From positions 1-64,000 of the forward strand of contig JAKSJO010000013.1 of NCBI GenBank assembly GCA_024398125.1: a stretch of DNA of 64,000 bases, read 5' to 3'. The DNA is from Bacteroidales bacterium. GTDB taxonomy: Bacteria; Bacteroidota; Bacteroidia; Bacteroidales; UBA932. Below, piece by piece: positions 32,301 to 41,400 of the stretch. The position numbers and the translations under genes are program-made. Each line of letters opens with the position of its first letter. Within the stretch, counting starts at the first letter, position 1. The notes under the pieces are model-generated. The model saw only the letters and a list, made by a program, of their open reading frames with translations, ran no database searches and was not told the origin of the DNA.

Positions 32301-32921
32301 ATGGCACAGAAGCTTGAATACAGGAGTGTCTCCCAAGAATACGGGAGAGCCCTCAGTCGATGACAGATGATCTATGGAGAAACGCATGTCCAGCTTGAAG
32401 GCCTTGTTCAGGCTGCCCGGACGACGGAAATCCATGGCGCCGCCTTGGATGAGCAGCGCTCCTATCACCTTGCATGAAAGCGAGTCCCTGCTATGAGCGA
32501 GGTACCAGTCGTTTCCGAGGTTTACCAGACGGACCTTCGAGTCGATGTCCGAAAGCGGAGATGAAAGGCTCACCCTTGGATTGACCAACCTCTGGAATAC
32601 CATCTTCGTTGAGATGTCATCATTTGAGACAGGAAACTGGTTCTTCCATGACTGGAGTTCATCTTCGAAGTAACGGTAGATGATCATGTCATCGGGCAGA
32701 TCGTCAAGATCCATCCATTCCGTAACATCTCCATTGATGGCCTTGTCCATATAGGAGTCAAGAATATCCATACGCTTCTGGATGACCTCGCCTACATGCT
32801 GGGCCTCATTGTTGAAACCGCCATGCAGACCTGGTCGAACCGCGCTCAATGCGAGTGACAGCACGGCCAGCAGCATCAGAAGATATGGAACAAGAGTCTT
32901 GTATTTAAGGGATCTCTTCAT
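29382..32921 (-). CDS. Very large NtrY-like membrane sensor histidine kinase
   Basis: 1179 residues. About ten hydrophobic segments: one near 12-28, a cluster of six at about 220-430, one near 670-690, then two bracketing a periplasmic sensor region in the C-half. A HAMP linker follows the last helix (ALSTRIFKPLNEMGLKMKDAD), then the DHp motif RQVAHEIKNPLTPMKLQMQRL with His963, and the ATPase with NLLTNSVQA (N box), FEDSGPGVS and GGAGIGLAIC. The ENPLTP-type phospho-acceptor region marks the NtrY subgroup. It lies 2 nt after rlmH. The orphan regulator at 36356-37504 is a plausible partner (inference). Confidence 0.9.
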   Translation of the reverse strand: MKRSLKYKTLVPYLLMLLAVLSLALSAVRPGLHGGFNNEAQHVGEVIQKRMDILDSYMDKAINGDVTEWMDLDDLPDDMIIYRYFEDELQSWKNQFPVSNDDISTKMVFQRLVNPRVSLSSPLSDIDSKVRLVNLGNDWYLAHSRDSLSCKVIGALLIQGGAMDFRRPGSLNKAFKLDMRFSIDHLSSTEGSPVFLGDTPVFKLLCHPMPQNGVGSPHMIWLALMLSMVALLVAIAQKRTIRRAAVCSFLMFLFTAGLYVWGRGVRFGMPLFSPLIYADGPVLYSLAAVLLINLLIFFMVSALFLVRRSLYRMLLASRSKKIAMALWAAVDVIIIIALLFYVHFLTQGIIRNSNIRLELYRLQDVNGFTAIVYGSLLLLLMSLPMLVHLLAPVVKEFTGRTFNAFSALGRTILALFIAVYMVSISAVLGFRTEQDRLSLLANRLAMDRDLFAELQLRSIEPEIGEDAIIASLSVLPNSGTLILNRLVDNLMSGIAQNFDISVAVIPEDSRNPALFALIQERLSNGTPIYDNSHFIYSSKSPGHPQYSGLFTYFNEKYGVSHVLLTLEPKSNREDRGYSSMMGITAPGRVTIPPHYSYARYAEDVLISFRGRYTYPTRLSSELHRDIYENKADHLKMDGYRHYVTHISDNEVVIISQAAVGLSYYAVAIAFLGLVSFGMVSLPGVFRRRSSRKRGYFQSRITSVLMVSLILTLIAMASVSIYFVYSRNTANRNALMSDKITSIRAIVENSVKGVEDTRELYSPEFREFLETASRMAGLDITVYAPDGKVFMSTTPDMFDMFRRSRVNEDAYESIVYEHKGYFIDYVSIGRGHYHAMYAPVMNGDDNMVAIISSPYIDDHLDFETEAVIHMVTIFVLFVILLLFARLIINALSTRIFKPLNEMGLKMKDADIATLETIEYDRNDEISTLVDAYNRMVGELQESSHKLAMAERDKAWTGMARQVAHEIKNPLTPMKLQMQRLMRLKQRNAPGWEEKFDEVANTVLEHIDILTDTANEFSTFAKLYAEEPSDINLDALLQEEKAMFDNKDNIRFSYMGLDDAHIMGPKPQLTRVFVNLLTNSVQAIENSGSEDGSVGSGTILISLRNSVKDGWYDIVFEDSGPGVSSENVEKLFTPNFTTKTGGAGIGLAICRSILDRCGAEISYSRSFALGGACFTIRYPKK

Positions 32922-32923
32922 TT

Positions 32924-33397
32924 CTATTCGTGATGATACGGTTCTCCACGCATTATCGTGAAGGCACGGTAAAGCTGCTCTGCAAAAATCGTTCTTACCA
33001 TCTGGTGAGAGAATGTCATCTTTGACAAGGAAATCTTTGAATCTGCCCTTGAGTAGACTTCCTTCGAGAATCCATAGGCTCCTCCGATCACAAAGACGAG
33101 GTCTCTTGACGACCTTGACATACGTCCTTCTATGAAATCTGCGAACTCGATGGAACGGAACTCACGGCCATGCTCGTCAAGAAGTACGAGCTCGTCGGCC
33201 GGCTTGAGATGCTTTAGAATAAGTTCCCCTTCGCGACTCTTGATCTGATCCTGACTCAGCGCCGAGACATTTTTCAGCTCCGGAATCTCGACCAGCGAGA
33301 ACGGCACATAATGGATAAGACGGGACGAATAGAGCTCCAATCCTTCCCTTACCCATCTGACATCAGTTTTTCCGACGGTCAACAGAGTGATTTTCAT
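32924..33397 (-). CDS. rlmH: 23S rRNA pseudouridine-1915 N3-methyltransferase
   Basis: SPOUT-class methyltransferase acting on the ribosome. Start set at the ATG at 33397 (157 residues, MKITLLTVGKTD), because that gives the standard family length; upstream in-frame codons to 33478 look unrelated and overlap the promoter. Signature FVIGGAYGFS (SAM-binding knot) and the C-terminal TFSHQMVRTIFAEQLYRAFTI are present. It shares a transcript with the NtrY-like kinase, 2 nt downstream. Confidence 0.96.
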   Translation of the reverse strand: MKITLLTVGKTDVRWVREGLELYSSRLIHYVPFSLVEIPELKNVSALSQDQIKSREGELILKHLKPADELVLLDEHGREFRSIEFADFIEGRMSRSSRDLVFVIGGAYGFSKEVYSRADSKISLSKMTFSHQMVRTIFAEQLYRAFTIMRGEPYHHE

Positions 33398-33423
33398 ATT
33401 AGTCCGAAGATGATGACAATTAT

Positions 33424-33454
33424 CAAATATATGAAGTTGGCTTGATATTTGCAA
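33424..33454 (-). promoter_or_regulatory. rlmH: Promoter of rlmH
   Basis: Reading leftward, TTG (33454-33452), 20 bases, TATATTTG (33431-33424), 26 nt before the rlmH ATG. Confidence 0.65.
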
Positions 33455-33469
33455 GAAAAGAAGCTTTGT

Positions 33470-33874
33470 ATGAAACAAATTATAAGAATCCTAGTCTTTA
33501 TAGCCGCTTTCCTGGCCCCTCTCAGCATGAGAGCCCAGAATGACGGCAACGACGTGTTCACACCCATCTCCAAATATATCAAGCAGGGAAATGTCGACTA
33601 TCTTTCGTCATGGTTCGACGACAATCTGGAAGTTGCCATCATCGACAATACATCCAATTCAAGCAGGAACCAGGCAAAGCAGATAACCAAGGCTTTCTTT
33701 GAGTCTCACACTCCAAGATCCTTCGAGATCACCCACAAGGTCGACAAGCATGGAATGAAATACGCGCTAGGAACATTGAACGCTGGTGGAGAGACATACA
33801 TCGTAACGATCTTCGTCAAATTCAAAGGCAAAGACTACAAGATACAGATGTTGAAGATTGAAAACCTTGAATAG
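33470..33874 (+). CDS. Secreted DUF4783-like protein
   Basis: 134 residues from the ATG at 33470. The N-terminal signal peptide (basic KQ, hydrophobic core 5-18, cleavage near MRAQ-ND) predicts export. The mature part is a small NTF2-like or cystatin-like alpha+beta domain: ISKYIKQGNVDYLSSWFDDNLEVAI then KQITKAFFESHTPRSFEI and YKIQMLKIENLE, the pattern of the Bacteroidota DUF4783 family. Function unknown. Divergent from rlmH; a hairpin terminator follows at 33963-33995. Confidence 0.8.
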   Translation: MKQIIRILVFIAAFLAPLSMRAQNDGNDVFTPISKYIKQGNVDYLSSWFDDNLEVAIIDNTSNSSRNQAKQITKAFFESHTPRSFEITHKVDKHGMKYALGTLNAGGETYIVTIFVKFKGKDYKIQMLKIENLE

Positions 33875-33962
33875 TTTCTGGCACGGTAGTTGATATTTAT
33901 CCAATCGAACTTTTAATAGAATATTTCAACAAGAGATTAGTTAGTGGTTATAATAGATAGTT

Positions 33963-33995
33963 AAAGGCGGCCTGTGAAGGTCGCCTTTACTATTT
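33963..33995. terminator. Terminator between the DUF4783 gene and efp
   Basis: AAAGGCGGCC, loop TGTGAA, GGTCGCCTTT (10 bp, one G-T pair), followed rightward by ACTATTTTTA. The A-run at the left base can also serve efp leftward. The remaining DNA at 33875-33962 shows nothing I can name. Confidence 0.7.
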
Positions 33996-34020
33996 TTATA
34001 TTGCTCCGTTCTTGGAGAAG

Positions 34021-34584
34021 TTATACTCTCTGGCCGTATGAGCGGTCGGTAGTATTAACAGTGATGGTCTCACCCTGCTGGATGAAAAGAGGAACCATGA
34101 TCTTAGCACCGGTCTCGAGAGTAACCTCCTTGAGGGCACTGGTAGAAGCGGTGTTACCCTTTACTGCAGGCTCAGCATATGTAACCTCGAGAGTTACGTA
34201 AGTTGGAAGCTCGCAGGTAAGGCATCTTTCCTCCTCTACGACGAACATCATCTCGACATGCTGTCCCTCCTTCATGAGGTCAGAATTCTCGACAACGTCC
34301 TTTGGAAGAGAGATCTGCTCATAGGTCTCCTCGTGCATGAAGTTGAATCCATCCTCATCACCATAAAGGAACTGATAAGGGCGTCTCTCCACATTGATGG
34401 TCTCGATCTTTGCACCAGCGGTGAAAGTATTCTCGAGAATACGACCGTTCTCGAGGTTGCGGAGTTTGGTCTTAACGAATGCAGGGCCCTTTCCTGGCTT
34501 TACATGCTGGAAGTAAACTACCATGCATGGCTTGCCGTTGAAGTTAAGGTAAAGGCCGTTCTTGAAATCAGCTGTTGTTGCCAT
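34021..34584 (-). CDS. efp: Elongation factor P
   Basis: Relieves ribosome stalling at polyproline. Three beta-barrel domains in 187 residues, with the tip loop KPGKGPAF and the conserved Lys32 that is modified in many bacteria. The modification enzymes (EpmA/EpmB, YmfI or EarP) are not in this window. Own promoter at 34623-34654, separating it from the cmk-ispH transcript. Confidence 0.97.
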   Translation of the reverse strand: MATTADFKNGLYLNFNGKPCMVVYFQHVKPGKGPAFVKTKLRNLENGRILENTFTAGAKIETINVERRPYQFLYGDEDGFNFMHEETYEQISLPKDVVENSDLMKEGQHVEMMFVVEEERCLTCELPTYVTLEVTYAEPAVKGNTASTSALKEVTLETGAKIMVPLFIQQGETITVNTTDRSYGQRV

Positions 34585-34622
34585 AATATAGTATCTGTAT
34601 TAAATATCAATCAATTCGGGCG

Positions 34623-34654
34623 CAAATTTAGAAAAACTCGGTCTATGTTGCAAA
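34623..34654 (-). promoter_or_regulatory. efp: Promoter of efp
   Basis: Reading leftward, TTTG (34654-34651), 20 bases, TAAATTTG (34630-34623), directly after the ispH stop codon; leader about 32 nt. Confidence 0.7.
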
Positions 34655-34657
34655 TTT

Positions 34658-35560
34658 TTATATAGCAGCCACATGCGCTGCAACGCTCTCCAGGAGCCAT
34701 AGAGGAGTCGAGGTTGCGCCACAGATTCCAACCTTATCCTCTTCGCGGAACCACTCTGGACGGATTTCCGATTCCGAACATACATGGTACGTACGTATGT
34801 TGACCTGCTTGCAAAGCTCGCTGAGCACACGTCCGTTGGAGCTGGACTTGCCTGAAACAAAGATGATGACATCGTGTTCGCGCGCAAACTCCGCCAAAGC
34901 CTCATGTCGCGAAGCCACCTGGGAACATATTGTATCATGTACGGAAAGGCTGTCCGGACGAAGCATCGTATTGCGCAGCTTGTCACATATCTCGGAATAC
35001 TCGACCGGGCTCTTTGTCGTCTGGGAAAAAACCTCCGTAGGAATATCCTTTCTTATCGTGCCATCCTCGAGCATGGCATCCAGCTGAGCCATGTTCTCGA
35101 CTACTATCGCGTCACCATTGACCTGGCCGACAAGTCCAAGGACCTCTGCGTGACCGACCTTGCCGAAAAGAACAATCTGGCCATCGCCACCGTCCTCATG
35201 CAGTCGGGCATACGCCTCCTTGATGCTGTTCTGGAGCTTCAGAACCACAGGACAGGTGCAGTCGATAATGTTGAAGCCAAGCTCCTTTGCCCTGTCGTAT
35301 GTGGTTGGAGGTTCTCCGTGTGCGCGTATCAGAAGCATCTCTCCCTCGGCGGCCTTCATATCCTGGAGGTCCTGGAGATCAATGCATACAAGACCCTTCT
35401 TGGCAAGACGGGCCAGTTCTTCTTCATTATGGACTATGGCTCCAAGCGAGAACAGATGCTCCCCTTCCTTTCCATCAAGATACTTCTCAGCGCTGCTGAT
35501 GGCCCTGATGACTCCGCCGCAGAAGCCAGAGCGGCTGTCGATTTCTACTGATGCAGGCAT
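34658..35560 (-). CDS. ispH: 4-hydroxy-3-methylbut-2-enyl diphosphate reductase
   Basis: Last step of the MEP isoprenoid pathway, making IPP and DMAPP. Three cluster cysteines are in place: Cys14 (SGFCGGV), Cys103 (DCTCPVV) and Cys212 (TICSQVASR), with the active-site TTKSPVEY and GATSTPLWLLE. 300 residues. The start lies 2 nt after the cmk stop; a cmk-ispH pairing (sometimes as fusions with S1) is seen in other bacteria. Confidence 0.96.
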   Translation of the reverse strand: MPASVEIDSRSGFCGGVIRAISSAEKYLDGKEGEHLFSLGAIVHNEEELARLAKKGLVCIDLQDLQDMKAAEGEMLLIRAHGEPPTTYDRAKELGFNIIDCTCPVVLKLQNSIKEAYARLHEDGGDGQIVLFGKVGHAEVLGLVGQVNGDAIVVENMAQLDAMLEDGTIRKDIPTEVFSQTTKSPVEYSEICDKLRNTMLRPDSLSVHDTICSQVASRHEALAEFAREHDVIIFVSGKSSSNGRVLSELCKQVNIRTYHVCSESEIRPEWFREEDKVGICGATSTPLWLLESVAAHVAAI

Positions 35561-35562
35561 AA

Positions 35563-36264
35563 CTATGCGTCAAGGATTCCGAACCTGCCCTGGAGAAGTC
35601 CTCTGAGCCAGACGATCTCCTCGTGGAGTGTCATGTCGGAATTGTTCATTTCGAATGAGTCCTTTGCCCTCGACAGAGGGGATGTCTCACGGTGCGAGTC
35701 GATGTAGTCTCGCTCAAGGAGGTTCTTCTTCACCTCCTCGAAATCTGGATTCTCTCCCTTGGCCTTGAGTTCGTCAAAGCGGCGCTGGGTACGGACATCG
35801 ACATCCGCCGTCATGAAAATCTTGACCTGGGCATCCGGGAAAACAGTGGTACCGATATCGCGGCCGTCCATGATCACCCTGCCAGCCTTTCCTGCCTCAT
35901 GAAGAAGATTGTCCACGAAGTTGCGGACAAACGGGATGGCTGACACCGGACTGACATGAGATGAAACCTCCATCCCACGGATCAACTTCTCGACGCTGCG
36001 GGAACCGATGTGGGTCTCGCTGCCGTTTTCTGTCTTTTCGAAGTGTACGTCAAGTCCAGGGAGGGCAGCCTTAAGTCCATCCGTGTCTATGGAACCGTCT
36101 TCGGCGATGAAGGAATTCTCGAGAGCGAACAGAGTCACAGCCCTGTAGAGTGCGCCGGAATCCAGATAAATGAATGAAAGCTCAGCGGCTGCAAGCTTTG
36201 CGAAACTGCTCTTGCCTGTTGCTGAGAAGCCGTCGACAGCGATGATGATATCAGGAACGTTCAT
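35563..36264 (-). CDS. cmk: Cytidylate kinase
   Basis: Phosphorylates CMP and dCMP. P-loop GFSATGKSS (12-20), the substrate site DGRDIGTTVFPDA and the LERDYIDSHRETSPLSRAKD lid region are present; 233 residues. First gene of a cmk-ispH operon with a well-formed promoter at 36284-36314. Confidence 0.96.
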   Translation of the reverse strand: MNVPDIIIAVDGFSATGKSSFAKLAAAELSFIYLDSGALYRAVTLFALENSFIAEDGSIDTDGLKAALPGLDVHFEKTENGSETHIGSRSVEKLIRGMEVSSHVSPVSAIPFVRNFVDNLLHEAGKAGRVIMDGRDIGTTVFPDAQVKIFMTADVDVRTQRRFDELKAKGENPDFEEVKKNLLERDYIDSHRETSPLSRAKDSFEMNNSDMTLHEEIVWLRGLLQGRFGILDA

Positions 36265-36283
36265 GGTACAGGTTCTAGGCTTA

Positions 36284-36314
36284 CAAAAATAATATTTTTG
36301 GACTATGAATCAAA
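36284..36314 (-). promoter_or_regulatory. cmk: Promoter of cmk-ispH
   Basis: Reading leftward, TTTG (36314-36311), 19 bases, TATTTTTG (36291-36284), 19 nt before the cmk ATG. It overlaps a mirror-image -7 box on the other strand (36293-36300). Confidence 0.7.
36293..36300 (+). promoter_or_regulatory. -7 box for the orphan NtrC-like regulator
   Basis: TATTTTTG, leader about 50 nt to the ATG at 36356. No clear -33. A second near match, GATATTTG at 36321-36328, is an alternative. Confidence 0.4.
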
Positions 36315-36355
36315 AAAAACGATATTTGCCATAGAACAGAAAACATAGGTATAAG

Positions 36356-37504
36356 ATGAACATTCTCATAGTCGACGATGAGCGCGCGATCAGAAATTCG
36401 CTCAAAGAGATTCTTGGTGACGAAGGATATGATGTTGACGTAGCAGAGAGCGGTGCTGCCGCCCTCGAGATGGTCGACAAGGAGAAGTACAATGTCATCT
36501 TCTGTGACATCAAGATGCCAGGAATGGACGGCGTCGAGGTGCTGGACAAGATGATTGCCGACGGAGTAGAGTCTGCGATAGTGATGATTTCCGGCCACGG
36601 AGACATCGGGACTGCCGTCGACTGCATCAAGAAAGGCGCTTTCGACTTTATCCAGAAGCCTTTGGACCTCAACCGGGTGCTGATCACAATCAAGAATGCT
36701 TCGGAGCGTACAGTCCTCGTCCGCGAGACCCAGACCCTCAAGAAGAAGGTGTACGGCCGCGACATGATAGGAGACTCGGAGCCTATGCAGCAGATCCGCA
36801 GGATGATCGAGAAGGTCGCACCGACCGACGCCCGCGTTCTCATCGAAGGTCCTAACGGTTCAGGAAAGGAACTAGTTGCAAGAAATCTCCACGAGCAGAG
36901 TCCACGCAGTTTCAAACCATACATAGAAGTCAACTGCGCAGCCATTCCATCGGAGCTCATCGAAAGCGAGCTGTTCGGTCACGAAAAGGGATCGTTCACT
37001 TCCGCCATCAAGCAGCACAAGGGCAAGTTCGAACAGGCCGAAGGCGGCACACTGTTCCTCGACGAGATAGGCGACATGAGCCTGCCTGCCCAGGCAAAGG
37101 TACTCCGAGTACTCCAGGAGAAAAAGCTCTCCAGAGTCGGCAGCGACAAGGACATCGACGTAGATGTAAGAGTCATTGCGGCGACCAACAAGGATCTCAA
37201 GGCCGAGATAGCGAAGGGCAATTTCCGCGAAGACCTTTACCACCGCCTCAGCGTCATACTCATCCAGGTTCCATCGCTCGACGAGCGCAAGGATGACATA
37301 CCCGAGCTGATCAATTTCTTCACGGAACAGATCTGCTCGGAAAGCGGCATGCAGCGCAAGACATTTTCTGCCGAGGCTGTCAAGGCTCTCCAGGCACGCA
37401 GCTGGACAGGTAACATCCGCGAGCTCCGCAATGTCGTCGAGCGTCTTCTCATCCTCGGAGACACAACAATCTCCCTGAAGGACATAGAATCCTTCGTTCG
37501 CTAG
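36356..37504 (+). CDS. NtrC-like response regulator without a DNA-binding domain
   Basis: 382 residues. Receiver with phospho-acceptor Asp51 (VIFCD) and Lys100 (FDFIQK); AAA+ domain with Walker A GPNGSGKE (164-171), Walker B LFLDEIGDM, and the C-terminal helical lid up to GNIRELRNVVERLLILG. The chain ends right after this (SLKDIESFVR), so the Fis-type HTH of NtrC is absent, and the sigma-54 contact loop is GSFTSA (211-216) instead of GAFTGA. It may act without specific DNA binding or may not act through sigma-54. The NtrY-like kinase at 29382-32921, 3.4 kb away, is the nearest unpaired kinase. The stop codon is an ordinary TAG with no sign of a frameshift. Confidence 0.9.
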   Translation: MNILIVDDERAIRNSLKEILGDEGYDVDVAESGAAALEMVDKEKYNVIFCDIKMPGMDGVEVLDKMIADGVESAIVMISGHGDIGTAVDCIKKGAFDFIQKPLDLNRVLITIKNASERTVLVRETQTLKKKVYGRDMIGDSEPMQQIRRMIEKVAPTDARVLIEGPNGSGKELVARNLHEQSPRSFKPYIEVNCAAIPSELIESELFGHEKGSFTSAIKQHKGKFEQAEGGTLFLDEIGDMSLPAQAKVLRVLQEKKLSRVGSDKDIDVDVRVIAATNKDLKAEIAKGNFREDLYHRLSVILIQVPSLDERKDDIPELINFFTEQICSESGMQRKTFSAEAVKALQARSWTGNIRELRNVVERLLILGDTTISLKDIESFVR

Positions 37505-37526
37505 ATTATTATTTCAAGTGTTTTTC

Positions 37527-38450
37527 CTATTCGATCACGGCATCTACCGTGATAAGGCTGTTGCGGCCGACAATGAAGCTGTCAGGACCGTACAGATAGA
37601 TTCCAAGCACATCGTCATCGGCTACAGGATAGAGCCTGTTGCAATGCGAGCATCCAGGAATGGTGAAAATCACTCCACCCTTGCATCCAAGCACGAATCG
37701 GTCCCTGTACGCATCGTATCCGCATGAAAGAGGGGCCGCGTCCAACATTGACTGACGTCCGTCACTGGCCTGATAGACGAGCAGGCGCTCGCTCCATACA
37801 CCTCCGGTATTGGACATGAATGCCGCAGGGCTGCCGTCAGACTTTGTTCCTGCCGCGATGAGCTGGCTACCGCTGGACTGGATAGTCGAGAAACTGATGA
37901 CTGGATAGAAGCCTTTATAATAGGTATTGAAATCGAATAATGTCCAGGACGCGCCATCGCGTGAACGGAGAAGCTCACCCTTGTCCGTGAGTGCAAAACA
38001 CTCGTTAGGCATGGCTGCTATTCCAACGAAGCGTCCCTTGGCCTTAGTCGATGCGGGAAGGACCGAGAGGTCCTGGTTGATAGTGACAAGTACGCCCTTG
38101 TCGCCGGCTGCGATGAGTTTGTCCTTGAACAAAGTCATGCAGGTTACGTCTTCCTTCTTTGGAAGGCGGAGTTCCATGACGCGGTCATCCTTTGTGATGG
38201 CAGCCATAAGGCCATCGTCACATCCACAGAATATCATGTCTGCGAAATACGCTACTGCATTGACCGCCTTGTCGGAAACATGGATTTCCTTATGAAATGA
38301 ACCCTCGAGTGTATAGACCAGCACACTGCCTTCGGATGAGGCGATTGCACACAGCCCGTTCGCTGTCGGGGTTATATAATTGAAATCGCCCTGCGCCCAC
38401 AGGAAAAATGGGCACAGAGCGAATATCAATACTGTATGAAGTCTTTTCAC
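37527..38450 (-). CDS. Secreted beta-propeller-like protein, unknown function
   Basis: 307 residues starting with GTG at 38450, which shares a base with the TAG of the GH3 gene (TAGTG), so translation is coupled. Signal peptide at 1-19 (core LIFALCPFFLW, cleavage near AQG). The mature chain consists of repeated four-stranded patterns such as GLCAIASSEGSVLVYTLEG, DMIFCGCDDGLMAAIT, DKLIAAGDKGVLVTI and NECFALTDKGELLRSRDG, which look like propeller blades (WD40/YCF48-like). Cysteines in PGCSHC may form a disulfide. I do not know a named family; a partner or regulator role for the exported GH3 enzyme is inference from coupling. Confidence 0.75.
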   Translation of the reverse strand: MKRLHTVLIFALCPFFLWAQGDFNYITPTANGLCAIASSEGSVLVYTLEGSFHKEIHVSDKAVNAVAYFADMIFCGCDDGLMAAITKDDRVMELRLPKKEDVTCMTLFKDKLIAAGDKGVLVTINQDLSVLPASTKAKGRFVGIAAMPNECFALTDKGELLRSRDGASWTLFDFNTYYKGFYPVISFSTIQSSGSQLIAAGTKSDGSPAAFMSNTGGVWSERLLVYQASDGRQSMLDAAPLSCGYDAYRDRFVLGCKGGVIFTIPGCSHCNRLYPVADDDVLGIYLYGPDSFIVGRNSLITVDAVIE

Positions 38451-41400
38451 TACTTGCTTACGCGGAAGTAATCAACAGCTACCTTGAATGGCTTTACAGT
38501 TGGAGCTGCAGCGCCACCTGGCATTGCGAATCTCATGGCCTGTACACCATCAACATCGATGAGACCTGCCTTGATGTCCTTGAGACCCACACCTACGGTG
38601 CCGATCTTCTCGAACTTCTTGCCGTCTACTGAGCAGTAAGCGGTATAAGAATCAGCTCTCTTCACAAGGCGGAGGTAAAGAACGTTGTCTGCGCCGATGA
38701 TGTCGCGTACGTTGAAGTTTGCAGCAGCCTTCTGGGTACCTGCAACCTCAGCGACGAGCTGAACCTGACCAGGTGCTGGAGCAGCAGCATTGAAGCCACG
38801 GCCGACGTTGGCAGCATATACGAGCTTCACGAAGTTGTCGTCATCCTGGTATGCAACGAGACCTGCGTTCTGTGCAGGCATTGAAGGGTTGCTTGCGCAC
38901 TTGATCTTGGTATCGATGGTCCAGTCGCTGTTTGCGCTCTGGAGGATGACGTTAGCTGCGTTGTTGCTGTCGGTGGTGATGTCACCTGCTGCGCTGGTGA
39001 GATTGAGAGCGTCGCCTGCTACATTGTAGAGGGACTTGTTCTCGCGGAGAACGGTCCACTGCTTGCCGAGTGAGCTCTTGAACTCATCGCTTACAGGAGC
39101 TGAACCGAAGTTCACGAGAATCTCCTGAGAGTCGAGGGTAACATAGTCGGTGATGGTAACGACTGCGGTTCCTGGAACAGCCTCTGCCTGCCTTACGTCA
39201 ACGCTGATAGCTGGGTCAGCAGCCTTTGCTGCAACTACAGGAATCTTGCTGCCTGCCTTCTTTGCGATGCTGTACTGAGCGACACCGCTCTTGAGGATTG
39301 ACTTGCCGTCAACGGTGAGGCTTGCGAGGCTCATGTTAGGCATAACCTTGACAGCGTAGGTATCGCTGAGGGTCTTGCCGTTTACGGTTGCCTTTACGGT
39401 GATTGAAGCCACACCCATGCCCTTTGCGGTAACAAGACCGCTCTCGCTTACGGTAGCAACGTTAGGGTTGCTGCTGATGTACTTCACTGAAGCCTTGGTG
39501 ACATCATAGAATGAGTCATCGGTCATAGCGAGTGAGAAGGTGGTCTGTGCAGTCTGGCCAGGGCGCATTACGCTGACGCCACACTCAGAAACGAGAGTCT
39601 TGATCTCAGGGATGAACTTGCCGCTCATGGTAGCCTCGAGGCTAGCCTTGATGTTCTTTGATGATGAGCCTACCTCGAAGATGTACTTGCCCATATCCCA
39701 GGTCATGCGGTCGTTCTCCATATCCCAGAACCAGAGGTCCTTGGCAGCAATCTCGATCTCGACAGTCTTGGTAGCACCTGCAGGGATGGTAACTCTCTGG
39801 AAGCCCTTGAGACGCTTGATAGGTCTCTGGAGTGCCTTAGGGCTGTCTGGAGTGCGTACGTATACCTGAACAACCTCGTCGCCGTCATAGCTGCCGGTGT
39901 TGGTAACATCAGCGGTGATGACAACCTTGTCCATAGGGGTGATAGCCTTCTTGTCGATAGAGATGTTAGAGTACTCGAAAGTGGTGTAAGAGATACCGTA
40001 ACCGAACTCGTATGAAGGCTCGTTCTCGTAGTACCAGAGGGTACGGCCGTTCTTGCCGTTGCCACCGCGGAGGGTGTAGTCGGTGATTGCAGGAAGCTCC
40101 TTCACGCTCTTGTACCAGGTTGCGTTGAGCTTACCGCCAGGGGTAACGTCTCCGAAGAGAACCTTAGGGATGGCAGCACCCTGTGCCTGACCGTTGTAAC
40201 CGGTCCAGAGGATACTCTTGATTGAAGGGAGGTCCTTGAAATCCTCAACCTCAACACAGCCGAGGGTCTGCATGACGAGGACGGTGTTAGGGTTGACAGC
40301 AGCGACAGCCTTGATGAGGTCTGGCTGGTTACCAGGGAGAAGGAGTGTAAGACGGTCAGCCTCCTCGGTAGCGGTATTCTCGTCGGTACCTACGAATACG
40401 ATGGCAACATCAGCGTCGCGTGCGACTGCGAGGGTAGCCTCGTCGATCTCAGCGTCCTGAGGTGCATGGTAGCAAAGGTAGAGAGTCTCGTCGCCCTCGA
40501 AACCGAGGTCGTTTGCACTTACGGTTACAGGAGTGGTTGCTCCGTATACACCGCCGACGCGCATGCCTGAAGCCTTTGTAGCCTCGATGGTAGCGATAAG
40601 ACGTCCGTCAGGACCGTCTACGCGAGCCTCGACGATACCACCTTCAGTAGGGATGTTGACGCTTACGGTAAGAGAGTCGATCTTGTTGAGGTCAACGTTG
40701 TTGTACATGGTCCATGAGCCGTCGTCGATTGAACGTACCTGCTCCTCGGTACCCATACCTGAACCGTGGGTCACACCCTCTGAGCATGCATCCCATACGG
40801 TAGCGTCACGCTTGATCTTGGTACCATCCTTCTTGGTTACGATGAAGTGACCGATGTAAAGGATGTTGCTCTTTGACTTTGAGTTTGCACCCTCAGCCAT
40901 GGTAACCTCGATATCAAGGTTGTTGTCCTTGATGTACTGGGTGATACCCTGGTAAGGAGAGATCATGCTGGTAGCCTCTGGACGACCTGAGTAAGGTCCG
41001 AGCTCTACGTCATTGGCCTGAGGTCCGATGAGGGCGATCTTCTTGATCTGAGAAGCCTTGAGAGGAAGTCTCTGGTCGTTGTTCTTGAGGAGGACAGCGG
41101 TACGGGTAGCAACCTCCATTGCGAGCTCCTGGTTAGCAACAGAGTTCACAACGTTGGTCTGGTACTTTGAGTAGTCTACCATGCTGGTAGGATCGAACTC
41201 ACCGGTACGCATGCGGACCTTGAACATGTTGACGAGTGCGCGGTCAACATCGTTGATTGACATGAGACCCTGGTTGAGGGCGCTGATCATGCTTCTCTGA
41301 TAGTCGCTTCCGCAGTCTGAGTCAACTCCTGCGATGAGACCTGCAGCGGTAGCTTCCTCACTGGTGTTCTTGTAGTAGTGACCGGTCCAGATATCGTTGA

